Source: Paraburkholderia sp. IMGN_8
Lineage (GTDB): Bacteria > Pseudomonadota > Gammaproteobacteria > Burkholderiales > Burkholderiaceae
Assembly (NCBI RefSeq): GCF_038050405.1
Contig: NZ_CP150901.1
Span: 2,914,001 to 2,978,000 of the forward strand
Length of the DNA: 64,000 bases
Direction of reading: 5' to 3'
Shown: positions 8,959 through 17,870 of the stretch, piece by piece
Layout: every line of letters begins with the position of its first letter
Numbering within the stretch: the first letter of the stretch is position 1
Notes under the pieces: generated by a model
Database searches by the model: none
Told to the model about the DNA's origin: nothing
Seen by the model: only the letters and a program-made list of their open reading frames with translations
Position numbers and translations under genes: made by a program

Positions 8959-10212
8959 TTACTTCTTGTAGATGCGCTTGCGGGTCGCTTCGAGGCGCAC
9001 GAGCAGCGCATCGATTTGCGAAGGATCGCTATAGAATTGCTGCATCGCCTTCATGCCTTCGTCGGCCATTTCCTTCGTCATGTCGCGATCGTAGAACTGC
9101 GCGATGCCGCCTTTGGTGTTGGCGAGCGTCTGGAATCCAACCTTCGAGATCGCATCTTCAGGCTCGGCCGCCTGGCTGTTGGACGGTAACGTGCCCCAGC
9201 CCTTCGCAAGATCCGCATTGATTTGCGGCTGCTCCATGAACGCCAACAGCTTGCGCGCATCGGCCTTGTTCTTCGCCTTCGCCGGGATCAACAGCACATT
9301 CACCGGCCCGTCTTCGGCCATCGGCACATTGGCATCGATCACGGGGAATCGGAAGTAGCCGGTCTCGGGTTTGACGGAGGCCGGGATGCTCGCCGAGAAG
9401 AACGTGCCCATCAGCATCATCGACGCCTTGCCGTTCACGAGAAACGGTGCGATCGAATCGAGATCGTAGGACAGCGCGTTATCAATGAAATAGCGATCGT
9501 CGATCAAGGTTTTCCACGCGGTATAGACCTTCTTCACGCGCGCATCGGTGTACGGAATCTCGCCGGCCATCAATTGCTGATGGAACGCGTTGCCGTTGAT
9601 GCGCAGGTCGAGATAGTCGAACCACGCGGCAAGCGTCCAGCTATCGCGCGCGGCGACGGCGATCGGCGCGACGCCGCTTGCCTTCAGCTTCTTGCAGGCG
9701 TCGAGGAATTCTTCCCACGTCTTCGGTTCGCTCTTGATACCGGCCTTGTCGAACAGATCCTTGCGATAGAAGAACCCGTACGCGTCGTAGCCAAGCGGCG
9801 CTGCGTACTGCTTGCCCTTATAAGTGGACGCTTCCTTGACCGACGCATACTGCTGCGACCAGCCGTTCTTGTTCCAGTCCGGCGACAGGTCCTCGAGCAG
9901 ACCACGCTGGGCGTAATACGCCATACGCTCGCCGTCGTGCCACGACACGACATCAGGCGGATCGGTGGCAAGCCAGCCGCCCATCTGCACCTTGTACGCC
10001 TCTTCAGTGATGTAGGTCACCTTGAGATCGGCATCGGGGTTGGCTTTCTTGAACTTGTCGAACGCGTCCTGCCAGGTCGAGCGCTGATTACCGCGCGCCG
10101 ATACGTTGACCGCGAGCGTTGCGGCGTCGGCCGCGGCGCAAGAGAGCACGCCGGCAAGCACAGCGACCGCAGCGGATGCGTGAGCCAGACGGCGAAGGCG
10201 ATGTGCAATCAT
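8959..10212 (-). CDS. Extracellular sugar-binding protein, family 1 (417 aa)
   Basis: Periplasmic receptor for the importer. A signal peptide ends near residue 30 (ADAA-TLAVN). The mature protein has the family 1 layout: FDKFKKANPDADLKVTYITEE near 50-70, DPPDVVSWHDGERMAYYAQRGLLEDLS near 83-110, a hinge, and NGKASMMLMGTFF near 258. The cargo is inferred from the operon to be galactan-derived oligosaccharides. It is the second gene of the operon, 85 bases after the ATPase gene. Confidence 0.93.
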   Translation of the reverse strand: MIAHRLRRLAHASAAVAVLAGVLSCAAADAATLAVNVSARGNQRSTWQDAFDKFKKANPDADLKVTYITEEAYKVQMGGWLATDPPDVVSWHDGERMAYYAQRGLLEDLSPDWNKNGWSQQYASVKEASTYKGKQYAAPLGYDAYGFFYRKDLFDKAGIKSEPKTWEEFLDACKKLKASGVAPIAVAARDSWTLAAWFDYLDLRINGNAFHQQLMAGEIPYTDARVKKVYTAWKTLIDDRYFIDNALSYDLDSIAPFLVNGKASMMLMGTFFSASIPASVKPETGYFRFPVIDANVPMAEDGPVNVLLIPAKAKNKADARKLLAFMEQPQINADLAKGWGTLPSNSQAAEPEDAISKVGFQTLANTKGGIAQFYDRDMTKEMADEGMKAMQQFYSDPSQIDALLVRLEATRKRIYKK

Positions 10213-10297
10213 CTTTTGTCTCCTTAACTACCTTGTTAGCTGACAGCGCACTGCCGTCAGACGATGTAATCCGAACTATGGCGGAGTTTGACTTTGA

Positions 10298-11437
10298 TCA
10301 GGCCGCGACTCGCTCAGGCTCGAGCGCACTGCGCCGCAGTGCGATACCTTCGGCATCGAACAGGTGACATGCGGCGGCCGGAACGTGAATGCGGATGCGC
10401 TCGCCCGAACCGATCGGCGAATCGCCCGGCGCTTTTGCTACCAGCGTGCCGGCCGCATGTTCCGCGTGGATATAGCTGTGTTCGCCGAGCCGTTCCGATA
10501 GCACCGTGGCGCACTGAATGGACTGCTCGTCGCCATGAAGGCGCAGATGTTCCGGACGCACGCCGAGCGTGACCGGCTGACCGGGCTGCAGGCGCCGGCC
10601 GTCGACGTGCGCGGCCAGTCGTTCGCCGCTTTGCGCGAGCGACACCGTCACACTGCCCGCGCCGATCGAGTCGACCACGGCGTCGATGAAATTCATCCGC
10701 GGCGAACCGATGAAACCCGCCACAAAGCGCGACTTCGGATGGTGATACAACTCGAGCGGCGCGCCGGTCTGCGCAATGCTGCCGAAGCGCTCGGCATCCG
10801 CGCCCGCATGCAGCAGCACGATCCTGTCGGCGAGCGTCATGGCCTCGACCTGATCGTGCGTGACATACACCACACTCGCATTCGCAAAGCGCTGGTGCAG
10901 CCTGGCGATTTCAACGCGGGTCTGGCCACGCAGCGCTGCGTCGAGATTCGACAACGGCTCATCGAACAGGAACACGCCAGGCTCGCGCACAATCGCCCGG
11001 CCAATCGCGACGCGTTGCCGCTGTCCACCGGACAAGGCTTTCGGATGGCGATCGAGGAGCGTGTCCAACTGCAGAATGCGCGCGGCTTCGCGCACCTTCC
11101 GGTCGATGACGTCCTTGGGTTGCTTCGCGAGCTTCAGACCGAACGCCATGTTCTCGAACACGGTCATGTGCGGGAACAGCGCGTAGCTCTGGAACACCAT
11201 CGCGACACCCCGCTCGGCGGCGGGCACGTCGTTCACGAGGCGCCCGCCAATGCGCAATTCGCCTTCGGTCAGGTCTTCGAGACCGGCGATCATTCTCAGC
11301 AAGGTCGACTTGCCGCAACCGGACGGCCCAAGAAAAACACAGAACTCGTGTTGCGCGATGTCCAGGTTGACACGCCGGATCACCGGCGGATGGTCGCCGT
11401 ACGATTTCTGCACATTCGCGAGATGGATTGTGGCCAT
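10298..11437 (-). CDS. Sugar ABC transporter ATPase, MsmK/UgpC type (379 aa)
   Basis: Cytoplasmic ATPase driving the importer. Walker A GPSGCGKST (about 38-46), Q-loop, signature LSGGQRQRVAIGRA (near 135), Walker B VFLFDEPLSNLD and the switch His in YVTHDQ are all present, followed by a C-terminal TOBE/OB regulatory domain with TLGVRPEHLRL near 290. It is the first gene of the leftward operon; a strong ribosome site GGAGG lies just before the ATG at 11437 and two LacI-type operators lie immediately upstream. Confidence 0.95.
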   Translation of the reverse strand: MATIHLANVQKSYGDHPPVIRRVNLDIAQHEFCVFLGPSGCGKSTLLRMIAGLEDLTEGELRIGGRLVNDVPAAERGVAMVFQSYALFPHMTVFENMAFGLKLAKQPKDVIDRKVREAARILQLDTLLDRHPKALSGGQRQRVAIGRAIVREPGVFLFDEPLSNLDAALRGQTRVEIARLHQRFANASVVYVTHDQVEAMTLADRIVLLHAGADAERFGSIAQTGAPLELYHHPKSRFVAGFIGSPRMNFIDAVVDSIGAGSVTVSLAQSGERLAAHVDGRRLQPGQPVTLGVRPEHLRLHGDEQSIQCATVLSERLGEHSYIHAEHAAGTLVAKAPGDSPIGSGERIRIHVPAAACHLFDAEGIALRRSALEPERVAA

Positions 11438-11448
11438 GCTGCCTCCGG

Positions 11449-11464
11449 ATTTAAACGCTTAAAT
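11449..11464. promoter_or_regulatory. LacI-family operator O1 of the galactan operon
   Basis: ATTTAAACGCTTAAAT, palindromic at 7 of 8 pairs, 12 bases upstream of the ATPase start codon and therefore probably overlapping the transcription start or early leader, a position suited to repression. Confidence 0.82.
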
Positions 11465-11503
11465 TTGTTTCAAAAATAATCGGCAAACCCTTGTGTGACA
11501 GGA

Positions 11504-11519
11504 GTTTAATCGCTTAAAT
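11504..11519. promoter_or_regulatory. LacI-family operator O2 of the galactan operon
   Basis: GTTTAATCGCTTAAAT, palindromic at 6 of 8 pairs, 55 bases from O1 centre to centre. The pair could be bridged by a LacI-type tetramer or two dimers and would also cover the region in front of the divergent regulator gene at 11638. Confidence 0.78.
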
Positions 11520-11637
11520 TCGAGATTCGCGGAAGGACGCATGATTTTGTCTCCTGTGTGTTTGCATGAAACTTAGCAAACGTCACGAGATGTTTGCAAC
11601 ATTTGAATCGCATTCCCTGAATATGGGATAAAGAGAA

Positions 11638-12657
11638 ATGGTCACCTTGTCCGAAGTCGCCAAACGCGCGCGGGTTACCGCTGCGACGGTTTCCAACGTT
11701 CTGCGCAATCGCGAAAAGGTCCGCCCGGAAACGGCGGAACGTGTATTGAGAGCGATCGCCGATCTCGGCTACCGGCCGAATCTGAACGCGCGTGCGCTGG
11801 CAGAGGGCCGCTCGTCGACTTTGGCGTTGATGTTGTCGAACATCTCGAACCCGTTCTATCCCGAGTTCGTGCTGGCGGCCGAGCGCGCGGCGCGCAAGGC
11901 AGGCCACTTCCTGATGGTGTGCAATACGGACGACGATGCGGAGATCGGCCGGGCCTACCTGAACCAGATCGCGGGAACGCTTGCCGACGGCGTCCTCGTC
12001 ATGAACACGGATATCGCGATCAACGAGCTCTGCATTTCGGCGATGCAGAATGCGCCGATCCTGTTGACGATGTGGGAGCACCCTGAAACACCGCCTGCGC
12101 TGCCGTGCATCGCCGTGGACTTCGCGCATGCGGGCGCGCTTGCCGCCACGCATCTGCTCGAACTGGGCCATCGTGACATCGGCATGCTGATCGGCGACGG
12201 TTGCGGCGGCTTGCAGGACGCGCGCTCCAACGGCTTTCGCGCGGTGATGCGCGAGGCCGGGATCGAAACCGACGCTGCCGCGGTGCTGCAGATACGCGAC
12301 TCGATCGACGCCGGCTACGCCGCCTGCATGCAACTGATGGCGAACAGGCCGCGGCTCACCGCGATCTTCGCGACCAACGATCTGCTCGCGATCGGCGCGG
12401 CCCAGGCCTTGATCACCCTTCGCCGTGCGGTGCCGGATGACGTGTCGGTCATCGGTATCACGGACATTCAACTGGCGCACCAGGTGCATCCAGCATTGAC
12501 GACAGTGGCGATCCAGACCGCAGCGCTCGCCGAGCTGTCAGTCGATAGACTCATCCGCCTTATCGAGGCACCAGCGCAGCAGCCGTCGATGGTGATTGCT
12601 CCGCCGCCTGAGCTTGTCGTGCGTGCTTCGACGGGCCCGCGGCGCGCAGGAAATTGA
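11638..12657 (+). CDS. LacI-family transcriptional regulator (339 aa)
   Basis: Predicted repressor of the adjacent sugar operon. The N-terminal helix-turn-helix and hinge are canonical (LSEVAKRARVTAATVSNVLRN at 4-24, then the hinge helix NLNARALAEG near 52-61). The rest is a periplasmic-binding-protein-like effector domain, with LMLSNISNPFYPEF near 70 and the C-terminal VIAPPPELVVRAST typical of the family. It is transcribed away from the operon; the shared 200-bp gap holds two operators. The inducer is probably galactose or a galacto-oligosaccharide, by analogy with GanR of Bacillus; this is inference. Confidence 0.93.
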   Translation: MVTLSEVAKRARVTAATVSNVLRNREKVRPETAERVLRAIADLGYRPNLNARALAEGRSSTLALMLSNISNPFYPEFVLAAERAARKAGHFLMVCNTDDDAEIGRAYLNQIAGTLADGVLVMNTDIAINELCISAMQNAPILLTMWEHPETPPALPCIAVDFAHAGALAATHLLELGHRDIGMLIGDGCGGLQDARSNGFRAVMREAGIETDAAAVLQIRDSIDAGYAACMQLMANRPRLTAIFATNDLLAIGAAQALITLRRAVPDDVSVIGITDIQLAHQVHPALTTVAIQTAALAELSVDRLIRLIEAPAQQPSMVIAPPPELVVRASTGPRRAGN

Positions 12658-12682
12658 GTCGCGTTCGGCAGGGAAGCCCGTT

Positions 12683-13276
12683 TCACTGCCGCATCGCTTT
12701 ATTCGCCGCTACAGCGATATCGCTCGCCACGGACGCGAGCGCCCTACTGTGCGCGCTGACCAGGGCGTCATAGCCTGACCCGTTCACGACCTCGTGTACA
12801 ACACTGTGTCCGCTGACCTGCTCCCCTCGTTTCGGCGGACGCACCGACCAGATGACGGCCAGCGTCACCGTACCGCTCGTCGACGAATCGAAGTTCTGGA
12901 CGTCAACCGATATGCGGTAGGCGTTATCGTCCACACGTTGTGGATAACTGGACACGATCGCTCCCGGTATTAGCTGCGTGAGATCCGCAGCTAATACGCG
13001 TGAAATCTGACTCTTAAGGGGATCGGCCCAGCGAGCGAACTCATCAATCGACACGCGGTTCGCGTCCACCGTGGAGACTATTTGCGGCCGGTCAACCAGT
13101 TCCGGAACCGTCACCGGATCGATCGCGATCGCGACCGTGATCGGCTTGACGCCCGGCCGCTGCTCGACCACCTGGACAGGGCTCAACGTGTAGAACTTCG
13201 ACGCCGGCGACGTTGCACATCCCGCGAAAAGACCCAGCACAATGATTGCCAAAGGTAACGATAGATATCGGCTCAT
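12683..13276 (-). CDS. pqiC: PqiC-type membrane-anchored lipoprotein (197 aa)
   Basis: ABC-type transport auxiliary lipoprotein of the Pqi envelope-spanning system, anchored in the outer membrane in E. coli. A lipoprotein signal ends at C20 (LFAGC). SPASKFYTLSPV and ITVAIAIDPVTVPELVDRPQIV are family signatures. The ATG at 13276 shares one base with the pqiB stop (TGATG), indicating translational coupling; a GTG one codon upstream is a possible alternative start. Last gene of pqiABC. Confidence 0.9.
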   Translation of the reverse strand: MSRYLSLPLAIIVLGLFAGCATSPASKFYTLSPVQVVEQRPGVKPITVAIAIDPVTVPELVDRPQIVSTVDANRVSIDEFARWADPLKSQISRVLAADLTQLIPGAIVSSYPQRVDDNAYRISVDVQNFDSSTSGTVTLAVIWSVRPPKRGEQVSGHSVVHEVVNGSGYDALVSAHSRALASVASDIAVAANKAMRQ

Positions 13277-14901
13277 CACTTGTCTCCGGTCTTGCCACGG
13301 ATCAGCGCTTCTGGATGGAGTTGCAGATACTCCGCAAGCGAACGGATCGAGACTGCAGCCCGCGACAACTCGTGCATTGTTTCGGCGGTGCTTTGCTGCA
13401 ACGGCGAGTCGCTTTGCAACGTGCGATTCGCTGACGTGAGCGCCTCGCGAGCCGCTGCCAGCGTAGCTTTTGCGTCAGGCGCCAAATCTGTGTTGATCGT
13501 GTTCAGCATCGTGTCCGCGTCACCGAGCGTTTTGCGCAGATCCTTGCTGATGCCCTCAAACGGAATCGCATTCAGCTTCGCGACGAGACTGGTGATGGAG
13601 TCTTGCAAGCCTTGCAGGTTGCCCGGCACCGTTGGCAGTTGCGGTGTCTTCTTACTCCAGTCCACGGTTGCCTTCGGCGCAGCAGGAAAGAAATCGATTG
13701 CGATATACAGTTGGCCGGTAAGAAGGCTCGCTGTCCTTAGCTGCGCCCGCAGGCCTTTCGATACCAGTGAGTTTGCAAACTCTCTTCGCTGCGACGCTAC
13801 GTCCCCATTGTTGCCGCCCCAGTCGTCGCGCGAGATCAAGCGCTCGGGATAAATGCTCACCTCGACCGGGATGCTAAATTCCTTACTGGCTGGATCAAAG
13901 TGTGCACGGATCGCCGATACCTCGCCGATGACGATCCCTCTGAAGTCGATAGGCGCACCGACGGTCAACCCGCGCACAGACTCGTTAAAGTTCAGCACGT
14001 ATTTGTCGACGATCGTGTCATGCTGCTTCATCGCCTCGGCCCGATCGACAAAAAGTTTGTACTGGTGCTGCGCGTCTGCTTCAACCTTGTTCGTTGTATC
14101 AGGTGGATTCTCGAATGCAAGGCCGCCAATCAGGATCGAGACCAATGATTCGGTGTTCACCTTCACACCGGTCGTATCCAAAGTCACATCAACGCCGCTC
14201 GCGTGCCAGAAGCGGGTGTCATTCGTTACGTACTTATCGTAAGGCGCATTGATAAAGACGTGCATGGTCATTCCCGCGCCGTCAGGGTCAAGTGCGTAGG
14301 AGACAATCTGACCGACCTGAAGCCGCCGGAAGAATATTGGCGAACCTATATCGAGTGAGCCAATGTTGCCGCTCCTAAGCACGAACTCTCGCCCGGGCGC
14401 GCCTGAGGCGAGGACTGGCGGCGACTCGAGTCCGACGAAATCGCGTCGCGCCTTTTGCGACGTACCGATGTCCATGCCGATGTGAGAACCCGATAACAGT
14501 GTGCTGATGCCCGATACGGTACCTCCTGCGATGCGCGGCCGAACGACCCAGAAGCGCGTATCGTCGACCAGCATGCTGGAAGCGTTGCGCGTCATTTCCG
14601 CGCTGGCAAGCACTGTCTTGTGGTCGTCAGAAAGTGCAAGACTTCTGATCACGCCAATATCGACATTCTTAAACTTGATCTTCGTCTTGCCAGCCTCGAT
14701 ACCCTCACCCGTGGCAAAGCTGATTGTGATGGTCGGGCCTTTTTGCATGATTGACTGCACCGCTAGCCAGCCGGCTATCAGGACAGCAACAAGTGGCACC
14801 ACCCACACAAGCTGCATGCGCCACCTCGACTGTTTGACAGCAACAGCTGTCGGAAAGCTGGACGCATCCTGGCCATCTTTCTGTCCGGACAACTTATTCA
14901 C
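13276..14901 (-). CDS. pqiB: PqiB-type MCE-domain intermembrane transport protein (541 aa)
   Basis: Forms, in E. coli, a hexameric tube of stacked MCE rings bridging inner and outer membranes for lipid movement. One N-terminal membrane helix (about 28-48, WVVPLVAVLIAGWLAVQ) is followed by three MCE repeats (near 55-150, 170-280 and 300-410) and a C-terminal helical segment. Length matches the 540-550 aa of PqiB. Start is a GTG at 14901, inside the 3' end of pqiA (8-base overlap with its stop), which fits coupled translation. Confidence 0.93.
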   Translation of the reverse strand: MNKLSGQKDGQDASSFPTAVAVKQSRWRMQLVWVVPLVAVLIAGWLAVQSIMQKGPTITISFATGEGIEAGKTKIKFKNVDIGVIRSLALSDDHKTVLASAEMTRNASSMLVDDTRFWVVRPRIAGGTVSGISTLLSGSHIGMDIGTSQKARRDFVGLESPPVLASGAPGREFVLRSGNIGSLDIGSPIFFRRLQVGQIVSYALDPDGAGMTMHVFINAPYDKYVTNDTRFWHASGVDVTLDTTGVKVNTESLVSILIGGLAFENPPDTTNKVEADAQHQYKLFVDRAEAMKQHDTIVDKYVLNFNESVRGLTVGAPIDFRGIVIGEVSAIRAHFDPASKEFSIPVEVSIYPERLISRDDWGGNNGDVASQRREFANSLVSKGLRAQLRTASLLTGQLYIAIDFFPAAPKATVDWSKKTPQLPTVPGNLQGLQDSITSLVAKLNAIPFEGISKDLRKTLGDADTMLNTINTDLAPDAKATLAAAREALTSANRTLQSDSPLQQSTAETMHELSRAAVSIRSLAEYLQLHPEALIRGKTGDK

Positions 14902-16174
14902 TCTCTGGCTCCACTGCGTCCCAAATGAGTCGCGGATCGAATGACAACGCAGCGAACATTGTCAGCACGACTACCGCGCCGAACGCAATCGAACCAGGAC
15001 CTGCGTCGATGGTGGCAACCGAACCGAATTGCACGAAGGCGACCAGGATAGTAATCACGTAGATATCAAGCATCGACCAACGGCCGACAAGCCCCACTAA
15101 CCGATAAATACGCGTTCGTTTGTGCGGGATTAGAGAAGAACGCAGCTGAGTGCTCCACGCGAGATAGGCTAAGGACAGAATTTTGAGCATGGGCACCACG
15201 ACGCTTGCGATGAAAACGATGGCTGCAAGCAACCACGACCCGGAGGTCCAGAGATAGGTAACGCCACTCAGGATCGTGTCGGATTGAGTACGGAATAAGG
15301 TGCTTGTGACCATGACCGGCAGGAGAATGGCGGGGATATAAAGGATCATGGCGGCGAACAGAAATGCCCAGGTGCGTGTGAGACTATCGTGCTTGCGCCG
15401 ATGCAGCACTGCGCCACAACGTGGGCAGATTCCGGCATGAACGTGGGCGAAAAGCGGCTTTGAGATCAAGCCACAATCGTGACAAACGAACAGACCGGCG
15501 CGCGCGGCGGTCGCCATCGTGGCACTTGCTTTTACCGCGTGCGACACACCGCCGCCGCTTTGCGCTGAATCGATACGCGCCCATATATCACGCGGATTAA
15601 ACGTAACGGCCACTGCCGCAAGCAGCACCATCACTGCCCCAAATGCCCAGATCGCGACGCCGGGGACGACTGTTGCGATGTGCTGGAGTTTGACGAGCGC
15701 GACCAGCATGCCGAGCATCAGCACTTCGATCATTCCCCATGGCGCAATGTGCCGCAGCACACGCAGAACAATTTCAGGTCTATGGGGAAAACCGCCGGCA
15801 TGCAGCGGCAAGAGCAGATAGATCACAGCCGCTATGTTCAGCGATGGCATCAAAATCGTTGTCACGAAGACAAGGCCCGCGATGGGCCACATACCGTCTG
15901 CGTATAACGACGAAGCCGCCCCGAAAAGCGTGGTTTCGACCAGTGTTCCATTGACCCAGAGTCCAAAGATCGGAAAGCAGTTGGCAACCGCAAACAGAAC
16001 TGCAGCGGCCAATGTGAGCGCTAATGCGCGATCGTGCGTTGTTGGCACGCTTCGGTAGAGCGTTGCACCGCATCGTTGGCATCTTGCGGTATCGCCCTCG
16101 ACTAGCGGCGTCTCCCACTGGAGAAAATCGCATTCGTGGCACGCGATCAAGCTGGCTTTATTCATCTTCGGCAT
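14894..16174 (-). CDS. pqiA: PqiA-type inner-membrane protein, paraquat-inducible protein A (about 426 aa)
   Basis: Integral membrane partner of PqiB. It is a tandem repeat of two PqiA domains, each beginning with a Cys-x2-Cys pair motif (ACHECD and CQRCGATLYR near the N-terminus; VCHDCG and CPRCGAVLHRRK near residue 225-255) and four membrane helices. The start is uncertain: ATG at 16174 (MPKMNKAS) or 16165 (MNKASLIACHECD); neither has a strong ribosome site, while upstream codons are not family-like. First gene of pqiABC; a 187-base gap separates it from the DUF3313 gene. Confidence 0.92.
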   Translation of the reverse strand: MPKMNKASLIACHECDFLQWETPLVEGDTARCQRCGATLYRSVPTTHDRALALTLAAAVLFAVANCFPIFGLWVNGTLVETTLFGAASSLYADGMWPIAGLVFVTTILMPSLNIAAVIYLLLPLHAGGFPHRPEIVLRVLRHIAPWGMIEVLMLGMLVALVKLQHIATVVPGVAIWAFGAVMVLLAAVAVTFNPRDIWARIDSAQSGGGVSHAVKASATMATAARAGLFVCHDCGLISKPLFAHVHAGICPRCGAVLHRRKHDSLTRTWAFLFAAMILYIPAILLPVMVTSTLFRTQSDTILSGVTYLWTSGSWLLAAIVFIASVVVPMLKILSLAYLAWSTQLRSSLIPHKRTRIYRLVGLVGRWSMLDIYVITILVAFVQFGSVATIDAGPGSIAFGAVVVLTMFAALSFDPRLIWDAVEPESE

Positions 16175-16361
16175 CCGCTTGGGGGCGCACGGTCCAGAAG
16201 TGTTCCCCTTCATCCGGCTGGTGCGGCTGTGTTCGTATTAGCGCCACAGACATCCGCTAATTCAACGGGATCGCGCCTCGTTGACAGCCGCCTTCGAGGC
16301 GTTGCTGCGCATGCAGGCGACATGGGGTCGACCACCGCGGAGGCGCGTTCCCGTTGACAGG

Positions 16362-17024
16362 TCATTTGAATTGCGCAACCAGCGCGTCCGCGCCCTTCTC
16401 GATCCCGGTCTTCGACGCGCCCAGCGACCCGAAACTTGCGCCGAGGTTGAACGCGTTCGGGTATTGCTTGGTCACGTAAGCACTGAGCAGGCGGTTGGTC
16501 GAAGCGTCGTATATTTCGACCGCGTAGATAACGGAACCGCTAAAGGCGCCTTCCTTGCCTCGCGCGGCTTGAACGCCGTTGTAGAGGTTGCCGCCAATAT
16601 CGAAATGGGTAAAGGTGCTAAGCACCGGCGTATTGGTTTTCGCGCCCGTCAGGATGAGCTTCAGGCGCAGCGTGTTGGGAGCGGCCTCATTAGCCAGTTG
16701 GAAACGGGTTTGCAGTTTTTCCGCGAACTTGGTTTGCATATAGCTCGCGAGGGCCGCTTTATCTTCGCCACTCATGTCGCCGAACTGGTTATCGGCGCCT
16801 TGATAAACCGTCACCGGATCGATGATCAGCTTCGTGTACTTCTGCCACTCTGTCTGAGGCGCAAAGCGATACGGCACGCGGCCGGAATCGTTCTGCGTAT
16901 TGGGTTTTAAATAGGGTGCCGAAGCAATACCCGAATACGCGACGGGCTGCACGCTCGAGCAACCTATCAAAGCTGTGCAGAAAGCAGCAATCAACAGATG
17001 CTGCGCTTTAACTGACTTGACCAT
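16362..17024 (-). CDS. DUF3313-family lipoprotein (220 aa)
   Basis: Predicted lipoprotein of unknown function. Signal peptide with lipobox LIGC at C22. The mature region has the DUF3313 pattern: YSGIASAPYLKPN near 30-42, YTKLIIDPVTVYQG near 63-76, and a C-terminal part SYVTKQYPNAFNLGASFG. It is transcribed alone. About 100 bases upstream is a TetR-type operator (17125-17142) almost identical to one in front of the response-regulator/TetR operon, so it probably belongs to the regulon of the TetR protein at 17227. Confidence 0.85.
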   Translation of the reverse strand: MVKSVKAQHLLIAAFCTALIGCSSVQPVAYSGIASAPYLKPNTQNDSGRVPYRFAPQTEWQKYTKLIIDPVTVYQGADNQFGDMSGEDKAALASYMQTKFAEKLQTRFQLANEAAPNTLRLKLILTGAKTNTPVLSTFTHFDIGGNLYNGVQAARGKEGAFSGSVIYAVEIYDASTNRLLSAYVTKQYPNAFNLGASFGSLGASKTGIEKGADALVAQFK

Positions 17025-17098
17025 TTAACTCTCCGATTCCGGTTTTGAGCCTGTCGTTTCTGGGGGATCCAGCGCCTGACAGCTTCATGTAAGGCGCT

Positions 17099-17142
17099 AG
17101 GCTAACACTGCAAATTCGAGATGTAAACCGACTAGACGGTTT
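17099..17142 (-). promoter_or_regulatory. Promoter with TetR-type operator in front of DUF3313 gene
   Basis: The 18-bp near-palindrome AAACCGACTAGACGGTTT (17125-17142; 8 of 9 pairs) overlaps a leftward -35-like TTTACA (17122-17127); a weak -10-like TAGCCT (17099-17104) follows at 17-base spacing. The arrangement fits repression. The same layout is repeated at 18711-18754. Confidence 0.75.
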
Positions 17143-17226
17143 GTTTATTGAGTGCAACGATGAACCGATTGCTATGTCTGTCGCTATGGCGTTCGCGACG
17201 CTACGCGACGCGCCAGGGGAACGCTG

Positions 17227-17802
17227 CTATTTCCTGACGTCAGAGCAAGGCGGCCACTGACGTTCGTCAAGCAAACGATCGAACAAATGCCCACGCTCCT
17301 TTTCGGAGAGTGGACAGAGGCCGAGGTGCGCCGTAAATACCAGGCCTCTGGCTGCAGCCCAGCGCAACATCGCCAGTTCCGGGTCGGCGGTCTCGGCCTT
17401 GATACGTTTAATTTTCTCTGCACTCCTCTCGCGAGTGGAGGACAGAAGAGCGGGATCTTCGACGATGGCGGCAAGGATGGCAAAGCTCGCGGAATGGGGA
17501 TTGTCCGTGGCTTCGCGCATGGTGGCGATCTCTGCTGCCAGATTGGGCTCGGACTTCGTCGTGCCCTCCGCAGCGAGGTAGTCCCGAGCGAAGTTCTCGA
17601 AATACTCGATCTCATGCTCGAGCAACGCTTTCAGCACAAGCTCTTTGGTGCGGAACTGGTGCATCAGTCCGCCCTTGCTAATACCGCTTTCGCGTGCGAT
17701 GGCATCGAACGTGAGCTGCCCCGGACCATCGCGCGCGATGATGGTGAGGGACGCCTGAATGGCGGCTCTGCGGGAACGTTCCGAGCGCGTGGGGTTATCC
17801 AT
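17227..17802 (-). CDS. TetR/AcrR-family regulator (191 aa)
   Basis: DNA-binding repressor. The helix-turn-helix is LTFDAIARESGISKGGLMHQFRTKELVLKALL (about residues 29-60); the C-terminal domain resembles the TetR_C group that ends with a short LGLCPLSEKERGHLFDRLL segment. The start MDNPTRSERSRR at 17802 is chosen because the frame upstream is not family-like. It lies 68 bases behind the response regulator gene and is probably co-transcribed with it from the promoter at 18711-18754, giving autoregulation through the operator there. Confidence 0.9.
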   Translation of the reverse strand: MDNPTRSERSRRAAIQASLTIIARDGPGQLTFDAIARESGISKGGLMHQFRTKELVLKALLEHEIEYFENFARDYLAAEGTTKSEPNLAAEIATMREATDNPHSASFAILAAIVEDPALLSSTRERSAEKIKRIKAETADPELAMLRWAAARGLVFTAHLGLCPLSEKERGHLFDRLLDERQWPPCSDVRK

Positions 17803-17870
17803 AGTGTCAGTCAAAAGCGGCTGCGCCTTCACACAGCCAAACAAAACCCAGTGCATCAGCGGCGGTTGCT

